Below, one piece after another: positions 56,818-64,000 of a stretch of 64,000 nt of DNA. This DNA is from Neoscytalidium dimidiatum (lineage: Eukaryota; Ascomycota; Dothideomycetes; Botryosphaeriales; Botryosphaeriaceae): assembly GCA_037367355.1 (NCBI GenBank), contig CM074697.1:310001-374000 (forward strand), written 5' to 3'. Under the pieces are notes generated by a model. The model did no database searches, had not been told where the DNA came from, and saw only the letters and a list, made by a program, of their open reading frames with translations. Position 1 is the first letter of the stretch. Every line of letters starts with the position of its first letter. The position numbers and the translations under genes are program-made.

Positions 56818-57428
56818 TTATGCTTGCTGAAAGTAGTTGCCGTTTTCAATACGTTTAGTAGTATCCCTGTTGGATGTTGAAGGAAAAGATATAGTCTTCT
56901 CTTCACCCGCTTTCCCCTTCACCTTCTTCGTGGGGCTTTCAATATGTCCATTACCAACTACCTCTCTATCTTCATCATTGTTCTGGCTGCTGCGCTTGGT
57001 TGAAGGTTGTAAAATTGTTTTTGTGGATCCATCCATTCCGCTATTAGCCGTCGTCTTTCCCTTGGTGCCACATATTTTGCCTGCCCCGCGAGAGGTCTTC
57101 GTGGCCGAAGAACTAGAGCTGAAATCTTTAGTAGGATAGATTGTACGGCCGGAGGTCTTATTCGACCTCTTGAGATGAGATGAGAGCGGACGTCTTCAGC
57201 GTTCAAGTCTGCAAATGAGTAAGTGATGGGTCAGAGCAACCAGGAAAGGCAAATTTACCGCTGCCCAGCTTCTCCGCAATAGCTTTGCATTGCTCACCGT
57301 TGACGCTGACTTCACAGAGTTCCATAATAGCCAGCAAGAGCTTCAACGCGATCAACACAATTTGAGACAAGAGCTGAAGATAAAATTAACTTTTCGGTCA
57401 TCTCGATGTTTCAACTACCACGAGGCAT
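56818..57428 (-). pseudogene. paralogue C: decayed Myb/SANT-like copy
   Basis: Exon plan as in B and D: 57428-57391, 57340-57259 (82 nt) and 57208-56818. Lesions: codon 6, aligned to the invariant Trp of B and D, is TGA (57411-57413). The first exon ends at a weak GTTAAT donor in phase 2 where the siblings use phase 0. In exon 3 a 5-bp unit (CTCAT on the coding strand, 57172-57186) is present one time too many, shifting the frame between EDVRSHL and the downstream KRSNKTSG. Otherwise the domain (LLLAIMELCEVSVNGEQCKA) and the SPTKKVKGK tail are well preserved, so decay is recent. Stop TAA at 56818-56820. Confidence 0.8.
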
Positions 57429-57898
57429 ATTAGCGTAGATAAAGTGCAGATATAAGCTTCAGCATGCTGGATGGTCTACTGCAGTGTAGCGAATCTCGAG
57501 AAGAATGTGGTATAAAGTAAGGTGATCGAATCTTCGAGGAATGGTGCTGTCAGGACAAAGAGGCAGCCAATGAGAGAAGTTTGAGGGTCATGTATCACAT
57601 CGAAAGGAAGTACGCGCATGCGGACTATCACGGATCTGAAAGGGAAATATTGAATACAATGCCTAATTGTGGGGTTTGCGACGCTGTGTTCCGATCATTT
57701 CACCTCGGCACATAAGTAATTGCACTTTAAGCACCTTCCGTGATGCAGAATATTTGAGGAATATTGATAGAGGGTTGAACTCCACTCATTCGCTTTTCCC
57801 TATCTGTCGGCAAGAGCGCAGCAAAGCTCCGCAATGAACTACCCCAGCGTCAAGCCCGTGAGTGACTCTGGCAATTGTCAGAAGACGACGAAGACGAC
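57429..57898. other. spacer between paralogues C and D
   Basis: 470 bases, AT-rich, no gene seen. Confidence 0.5.
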
Positions 57899-58433
57899 CT
57901 AAGTGTCATCCTCCTGGTCGAAGAAGGAACCAATACCACCATCCTCCGTTTCCTCATGCTTCACCTTTTTCGTGGGAGACTCGGGCTCCTTGTCATCGTC
58001 ATCAGAGTTGTCTTCGGTATCCTTCTTGATGCGGCGCTTGCGAGGGGAAGCAGAAGGAGCCTTTTCGCCGTCATCGCCCTTCTTTTTGCGTCCGCCAGAC
58101 TTCGGTTTGGTTTTGTCGGCGGGAGCGGCCTTTTTCGGCGAGCCACCAGCAGCCTTGACCCTCAGAGACTTCTGTACATGCTGTCGAACGCCCTCCATGG
58201 TGAACTCTGTGAGGAGTCAGCTTGCCGATACGGCATCGAAACAATAAGACCCACATACCCTTACCCATCTTCTCGGCGATGGTAGTCCATTGTTCCTTGG
58301 TAACCTTTACCTCACAGACTTCGATGATGACTAGCAGGAGCTGTAAGTAGTCAGTAATGGTCGGAGGATACATGAAGTGAGGTGACTGGTGGCTTACGCG
58401 GGCCTCGTTCTCGGCGTTCCAGTTGACGGGCAT
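57899..58433 (-). CDS. paralogue D: small Myb/SANT-like nuclear protein
   Basis: Exons 58433-58398 (MPVNWNAENEAR), 58340-58259 (82 nt) and 58206-57899 give 141 residues. Domain: LLLVIIEVCEVKVTKEQWTT, IAEKMGKEFTMEGVRQHVQK. Tail: SPKKAA, GGRKKKGDDG, SPRKRRIKKD (nuclear signal), ESPTKKVKHEE and the end GSFFDQEDDT. All junctions in phase. This is the best-preserved member and a good reference for the family. Acidic overall despite basic patches. No other domain. Confidence 0.9.
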
Positions 58434-58919
58434 GTTGGATCGACGACGCTGTTATGCGGAGCTTGGACGGACGTGAAGGCGCGGCTCGGATCAGCTAGTT
58501 GAAGAGTGGCTTTGAAGAGAAGAAAAGGCTGTAGTAATGATGTTCACGGGTGGTGGGAGCATTGGCTTTATAAGTCAATCTGAAGGCGGGAGCACGTGAC
58601 AATGTTGAGGACAAATGTGATAAGACCATATATGGCATCCATTAAGTAGACTTTTCGATCACTTTTGCACATCAAGTCTGAAGCTGTTTTGCATATATCG
58701 AGCTTGCTTGCTACTATCTGGAAAAAAAGTAACTTCTCCAAAAGGCTTCACTCTAGTACTTTTCAAGATGAGAATCTTGTTTACCATCGATTTGGGATAG
58801 GGCTTTATTAGCCCGGACGACTAAGAGTCTGAACAAGCCAGAGTATATCCCTCGCATATTACACAGCTACTAGTAGGTACCCGTGGTCCCTACCTTGGCT
58901 ATGCCGCCATGAGTGGGTT
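58434..58919. other. spacer between paralogues D and E
   Basis: 486 bases, no gene seen. Confidence 0.5.
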
Positions 58920-59440
58920 TCAGATCTCGGCGTCCTCCTGGTCGAAGAAGGATACAAAGTTGGTGACCGTCTCATCTTCATCCTTCTTAACTTTCTCCGT
59001 GCTTTTATCCGCTTCCTCGATATCAGAGATTCCAGCTTTGGTGGGGCTTCGTTTACAGGAAGAGTAAGCCTTTTTGGTAAAAGCTCTATCGCCAGAGCTG
59101 TTGTCCTTCTTGGCCGATTTTGCGGTGGCCGTGTTCGAAGAAGCACCATAACCGTTGGTAACAATACCCTTGCGCTTTATGGCCATGATGTGCTGCCTAA
59201 TGGCCTCACCGCTGAGTTCTGTATCAAACATTGTAAGCTCGTGTCTTCTGAATTTGCGAAATGGGCTCTCACCTCCGTTCATCGCCTCCGAGATCTTTGC
59301 GCAGTTCTCGCGAGTGATCTTGATGTCTAAGCCTTGAAAAAGGGCAAGAAGGAGCTACACTACAGTTAGAGATGTGTCGCAGAGCAAGTGAGTGTACAGT
59401 GGCTTACGCGAGCTTCGCATTCAGAAGTCCAGGCAGGAAT
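58920..59440 (-). pseudogene. paralogue E: Myb/SANT-like copy lacking its start codon
   Basis: Exons 59440-59408, 59354-59273 (82 nt) and 59218-58920 would give about 137 residues in an otherwise intact frame: PAWTSECEAR, LLLALFQGLDIKITRENCAK, ISEAMNGG, then ELSGEAIRQHIMAIKRKG, a lysine-rich tail and the end VSFFDQEDAEI. At the position of the sibling ATG the codon is ATT (59438-59440), and the upstream frame closes at TAA with no ATG. Either the start was lost by one substitution, or translation begins elsewhere (the next in-frame ATG is in MNGG, which would delete most of the domain). The strict upkeep of the rest suggests a recent loss or use of an unseen upstream exon. Confidence 0.7.
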
Positions 59441-60834
59441 GATGACAGGACCAATCAAGTTTTCACGTTAAGTTTTTGCAGGCTGTGGTAGGTGAACGGT
59501 TGGATGTCGGTCAATGATCCAGGTCTTTGAGGGACAGAGTTGCAGGTGAGGAGGAATTTCGGCTCAGTGACCTGATTTGAACGAGTTTTAACTAAAGATC
59601 TGGAGTCAAGTGAGGTTGCACTGGCTGCCTGACGAGCGTATCTGAGTTGAAGAAGTGAATAAGTATGATCGGAACGGTTCTCGTGCCAAGACAACAGACA
59701 CTCAGTGACGAAACCTTTTCTTAAGGGTCCAGTTGAACAAGGTTGCCAGATCTCTATCCAAATTCTCTATACCTGTATCGATCAGCGATGAGTGTAACAA
59801 AATCTCCGAGCGCTATACTAGGCATCTATGCACGAGCACTATGAGGAAGATAAGACCAGAAGTTCTAAGCAAGTGGTTTGTACATGAGGCTCTACTATAC
59901 TTTAAACAATTATGTCATTCTCTAACATGGAAAGATAGCTTCCACCTTTTAGACCTGGCATTAGCTTTTGTTCTAAGCTATTGTTTCTCTGATCATGGTA
60001 TAGTTTACAACAGAACGGGTTTGACTTTAGGTAATCTCGTTAGATTTTAGGGAGAGAGTGAATATGCTCTTCACCATTGTCCCTCATTTTAGGGATGGCT
60101 ATCTTCTCAAAAGTCCTACGCCCCTTATTCCTTGTCGTAATTTATTCCCTCTATTTATGCTTTCGAATTTCACGTAGGCCTCCGCTGAGAACTGCACCAA
60201 CCTTCCCTGGCGAATTGGACGGTTAGTTTCGTGCTATATTTAGTACAACGATCTGATTGGTTATATTTGTATTCCGTAGCTCCGCCTTCATCACGAGTCC
60301 ATTGCGGCACAGTCGCGCCTTTACTTATTTTTATAATGGCAGAGTCTTCCAGCAAGCGAATTCATTGGCCCCTGGTCCTCCTTGCCGCCGAAGCGCAACG
60401 TGATACCGGAAAGCCCGGGTTCCATGGCTTAAGACTGCGCCGCATCGTGGTCTCGTATCGAACCAACTCCTTACACTTTGCGCTTTCCCCGGGGGTTTAC
60501 GCCAAATCCCTCAGTAAATCTTCTGTCGATGGGGTAAGACAGCGATAGTGAGCTGTAGCGCGCGCGAATCAGACCGTGTTGCTGGGAGCGCATGCGTACG
60601 CCAGCTTCGCATTTGCAGCATATCGGAATGCCTTTGGCGCCTCGACCTCAGTCGTACGGCGGTTAGAGGTTATCAGTGGTAGGACTTTGTGAAAAAGAAA
60701 GTCAAGGTGTGATCTATAAAAGCCTGTGGTTCTAGCTCGCACTGTGTCTACACTCACATTGTTCTCCATCACGACCAAGAATTCAAATATCTCCACTTTG
60801 CCACATTGTTTACTTGTTTTACACCTGTCTCCAA
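59441..60834. other. intergenic, AT-rich
   Basis: About 1.4 kb. No supported gene; the plus-strand frame at 59733-60050 has biased, non-protein-like composition. The end holds a TATAAAAG (about 60715-60722), a probable TATA box for the DUF6914 gene. Confidence 0.5.
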
Positions 60835-61425
60835 ATGCCTTCGAATAAGGATAGATTATACATTGCCCTTTACGCTCGTGGGGGCCAGCCCAAGATGCCA
60901 GGAAAAGAAGATACGTGAGTAATCTTGGTCAAACAGCAATGTGCTGCTAATGATTGTGACATCTAGATACCACTGGGCTCTCCTTGTGGGACCGAAGTTG
61001 GAAGTCGAAGGGGGAAGAGGCATGCGTTATCATGCGAAGGAGAAGCTGAAGCAAGGCGGTGGATCGGAATGGTTCTTCGAGGAGCGAGACACCCCCCTTG
61101 CACCGACGAGCATGCTCCTTGTTCGTGTGATGATCGCAAAGATTGAGAAACGCGACCGGCTTCTGGAAGTCTTGCGAAGGACTCCCATACGACAAGGTCA
61201 GCCCGACTGAATTGCGTTGGTTGGGTAAAGGAAGCTTTGGAAGGCCTCAAAGCTGACGGAAAGGCCCTGGGGACAAGCGTCTTGGATTGGGAGAAAGTAC
61301 GTGATGCAGTCATGGCATACCGTCAAAAGAAAAAAGACCAGCACCGCTTCGATGGCCAGGGTAGCTTCGACATGGGGAAGGTGCCGACATTCGACTTGAT
61401 TGAGCAAAAGGAAACAATCCCGTAG
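60835..61425 (+). pseudogene. DUF6914 family protein with one-base deletion
   Basis: Exon 1 60835-60914 (MPSNKDRLYIALYARGGQPK) and exon 2 from 60967 encode the fungal DUF6914 pattern: TYHWALLVGPK, GMRYHAKE, WFFEERD, MLLVRVMIAKIEKRDRL. The frame then stops at TGA (61208-61210) after RQGQPD. Continuing one base out of frame restores NCVGWVKEAL, DGKALGTSVLDWEKVRDAVM and KKDQHRFDGQ to the stop at 61423-61425. The reading matches a single missing G that would have made TGG AAT, the Trp-Asn expected by the family. Function of the family is unknown; it is expanded in plant-associated ascomycetes. Either a pseudogene or a sequencing error in a short G run. Confidence 0.8.
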
Positions 61426-61473
61426 CTTGGTCCTCGGTGTGTTATTGCGTTACATGTCTTCAGCTTGAAAATC

Positions 61474-62276
61474 TCAGAAGTCACCAAAGTATTTCTGCCG
61501 TAGTTTCTCCATGGCGAGCTCCTTCGGCATCGGATCCAAGAACTTGTCAATTTCGCCAAGCCAAAAAGTATTTTGTGGGTTGACTTGACTGGCTGTTGTG
61601 TATTCCCAATATAATGGAAACCAGCCAGCAGTCTCCCAATCGATAATTCCGACGATTTCGTCACCGCGAGCGAGAATATTGAGACTACTAAGATCGCCAT
61701 GAGTGAAAGTAGGTGGTGGCCAAGGTCCATCTTGTAAAGCTATGAGCTCGTTGACTTCTGGATCCAAGTTTGGATCGGACCGTAAGCCTCCACGTAGGTG
61801 CTTGTGGAAGTCTTGAATGCTTGCAAATGGTCCAAATCGCAACGAAGGCCCTGGCAGTCGAGGATCGAATAGAGACCCGCCATCGACATTTCTTACTCCA
61901 GGATCCGGGGCGGGTATGGCTCGCATTTCATCCACAAATTTCTTGAGTTGAGAAAGGAGATTCATCCTTGACTCTTCGCTGCGTTGAATCCAGCCTTGCC
62001 CGATCATGTCTCCGTCAATTCTTTCCATTGCAATGTAAGTCCAGCCGTGCCATGTGAAGGAGCAGTAGACTTTTGGCACCGGAATAGAGGTATTCTGGCA
62101 ATGAAACGCATGGAAGATGCCTCTGAGAGGTGCACGAGCGGTCCATACTTTACACAAAGTTTGCTGGAAAGCATGAGGACATTGCCTTTGCGGGGCCGAA
62201 AGCGTTTGAGAAGCGCGATTAGGGTGAGAACACTGAATCTGCGTAGCCATGAGTTTTCGATTGGTATCGACTCCAT
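61474..62276 (-). pseudogene. APH-like phosphotransferase with one-base deletion
   Basis: The C-terminal two-thirds reads as a fungal aminoglycoside-phosphotransferase-like kinase: SIPVPKVYCSF, YIAMERIDGDMIG, the catalytic loop FTHGDLSSLNIL and GIIDWETAGWFPLYWEYT, ending LRQKYFGDF at 61474. The N-lobe (LMLSSKLCVKYGPLVHLSEA, SSMRFIA) is present in another frame up to about 62099. A missing A in GCCA(A)GAAT (62095-62099) explains the switch: FIA-K-NTSIPVPK. Start could be ATG 62274-62276. These kinases phosphorylate small molecules of unknown nature; often present in large families in Pezizomycotina. Either a pseudogene or a sequencing error. Confidence 0.75.
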
Positions 62277-62577
62277 TTCTCAGTTTCTGGATGGTGTTTT
62301 CTTTGGATTGGCTGTAGGATGTGCGTTGTGGAGACAAAGTAGTGGTTGCAGTCGATAACGTGTCTTAAGTTTTATCAGGCGATGCTGACTAATTGTCGCC
62401 AAGCCTGTAGGATTGCTACTCGCATCAAAGATGCGTGTTGAGCACTCGCATATTCATTTATTGGTTGAATGATCTATTCAGCAAAAAGCAATTCAAAACA
62501 GACAATACATAACTCCTTCGCTGTGTGCTTATCATTTACGCCTCCTTCGAGAAAGTCGAAGAATGCCGGATGGGCGA

Positions 62578-63160
62578 CTAAGCCACGAAATTCATATCGA
62601 TCACTTTGACTTTCCTCACCGGGCTTGCTGACAACTCATAATCACCACCCTGATACTCATTATCATCATCTTCCGCCATATCCGACCAGGTGTACTTCGT
62701 GCCGATTGAGCGCTTCCAGGACGATTTCCTATAGCTAAGCATGGCTGGGGGGCCAGAGTTCTCTTTGCTAGCGTTTTCTTGATCCAGAAGATCGTGTGCC
62801 GCCGTCTGGTCTTGCTCTGCTATCTTGGCGGGTAATTGGCGCTTGCTATCATTTAAGACATCGGATCCTTGGTGCTTTTTCTCAGTCGAGTGACGTGCTT
62901 TCGGACAGTATCTGGCTTATCGCCTACAACAATACGAAAGAATATGTACCAGCAGTGGGCACCAGGCGAGAAAGGGAACGCAGGGTCAATGAAGTTCGCA
63001 CCATTCCCCATACCCTTTGCGAGTTTGTCCCAAACGCCTCTGTTTTTGGTCGGGTCGAGAATATCAACCGCTGCCAGAAGGAGCTATTGATCTCGAGGTT
63101 TAGCCTCTATCACACCGGTCACGGCGCGGGTTTTCAGCTTACATTAGTTAGATCAACCAT
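62578..63160 (-). pseudogene. paralogue F: Myb/SANT-like copy with frameshift
   Basis: Exons 63160-63143 (MVDLTN), 63083-63002 (82 nt, as in B, C, D and E) and 62911-62578. Exon 2 encodes LLLAAVDILDPTKNRGVWDK and LAKGMGN; exon 3 begins DTVRKHVTRLRKSTK, matching the third helix of the family. The frame then hits TAA after about 20 codons, but one base over the rest reads GSDVLNDSKRQLPAKI, KSSWKRSIGTKYTWSD, an acidic EDDDNEYQ and SPVRKVKVIDMNFVA to TAG at 62578-62580. A missing G in AAGG(G)ATCC (62863-62870) accounts for the switch. The short exon 1 lacks the W-x2-E motif. Most diverged member and 3 kb from E. Confidence 0.75.
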
Positions 63161-64000
63161 GGCTTGAACGTGATCGGACGTCTTTCATTGATGGATATGG
63201 AGGCTGAGTTGAGAGCATTTACAACTACAAGAACGAAGCAAGCCTTCTGTACGTCCATGATATGTAGCAATGGCCAGTTCCGTTGATCTCTGCACTAGGA
63301 CACGATGCGTGAATGTTGCCTGGGGAACCGGGAGGAGCGGGAACATCTCCACAGCGATGGGAAGATAAACAGAGCCTCGCTAAGAAGAGCCTGGGGGCGG
63401 AATCAGGGGCGAAATCAGGGGTGGTAGATCCGTTCAAGGGAATAGAGCTGCTGGTTGCTGGGCTGAGTTTCTTTTTCCACATGAGGACCCCGGTCGAAAC
63501 CAATAGAATTGAGACATCTCCTGACTCGACGTGTCATATAATCAGATCTGCAGGCTCGGTCCACCAATTCTCACAGACAACACGTCACTCGCGCTTATCT
63601 TAAAATGCAGAGCCCCTGTGGCTTCCCTGGAACGCTGAAGCAAATGCTGTGCTACCTACTCTGTGACTCATTGATTAGTCGATCTTCTACCGGCCCCTTC
63701 ATCGTAGCACAAAGAAGGAAGACGAAAGATGCTGCATAACGGTAACGACAAGGGAAAATCATAGGGCAATCAAAAGATAGGAAAACAACCACATGTGGCA
63801 CGTGGTTTGTCGGCATGATTGAAATATTTCCTGGCAATTGGAGACAGGGATACTTAGGAATGGCCAGAGAGTTTTCAAAGTTCCGGAATCGCAGAAACAT
63901 AGGAATTTTGAGTCACTCGTTCGATGTAGACCGTGTAATCTGTCTAGAGATGGAACTGTGGAAAGCTGCCGAAGTGGATCGCTAATAGCCTCATGAGCTC
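63161..64000. other. window edge, no supported gene
   Basis: About 840 bases. Open frames at 63313-63603 (plus) and 63652-63900 (minus) show no recognisable protein. Could hold an exon of a gene beyond the window. Confidence 0.4.

Noticed and set aside
61197..61236. Intron in the DUF6914 gene at GTCAGC
   Set aside because: No acceptor gives a workable length; a one-base deletion restores the family sequence exactly.
1..64000. tRNA, rRNA, CRISPR arrays or intact transposons
   Set aside because: Looked for tRNA B-box-like sequence, spaced direct repeats, and transposase or reverse-transcriptase motifs; none were convincing.

Overview
The window is nuclear DNA of a filamentous ascomycete (Pezizomycotina). 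Genes are split by introns of about 48-70 bases with GT-AG ends and CTAAC-type branch points. Proteins include a C2H2/Fungal_trans regulator, a GH3 beta-glucosidase, kynurenine 3-monooxygenase, a CENP-U/Ame1 kinetochore protein and an Adp1-like ABCG transporter. Domain content such as DUF6914 and the fungal APH kinase, plus small secreted proteins, fits a plant-associated Dothideomycete. That class-level guess is an inference.

Layout. 1-3.7 kb: end of an alpha/beta hydrolase, then a zinc-finger transcription factor. 3.7-12.5 kb: a gene-poor accessory stretch with decayed coding pieces, two orphan genes and two small secreted proteins (9013-9523 and 10944-11479). 12.5-53 kb: a compact conserved core: AME1, DUF1769 protein, GH3 beta-glucosidase, MEMO1, a cysteine-rich nuclear-type protein, BNA4, MAP1, ERV14, PRP17, an orphan, a ZZ/EF-hand membrane protein, a LigD-type 3'-phosphoesterase, a PLP aminotransferase, an ABCG transporter and a large disordered protein. 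Several pairs are divergent and share short promoters (AME1/DUF1769, MEMO1/22888, BNA4/MAP1, aminotransferase/ABC). 54.5-63.2 kb: a same-strand family of six small Myb/SANT-like acidic proteins (A-F). A, B and D are intact, while C, E and F carry lesions. Between E and F lie a DUF6914 gene and an APH-like kinase gene, each with a one-base frameshift.

The most notable signal is this paralogue array. Members share an exon plan: a short first exon, a second exon of exactly 82 nt in five of six copies, then a long basic/acidic tail with an SPTKK-like motif and an FF-containing acidic end. They show graded decay by a 5-bp tandem duplication, a nonsense codon, a start-codon change and one-base deletions. 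Other points for review are a six-cysteine effector candidate, a secreted pro-protein with a dibasic site, a block of MAP1 that no longer encodes the metal-binding TIEP region, and an in-frame TGA splitting a 600-codon frame. No tRNA, rRNA, CRISPR or intact transposon was recognised. All exon borders were read by eye from splice signals and reading phase.
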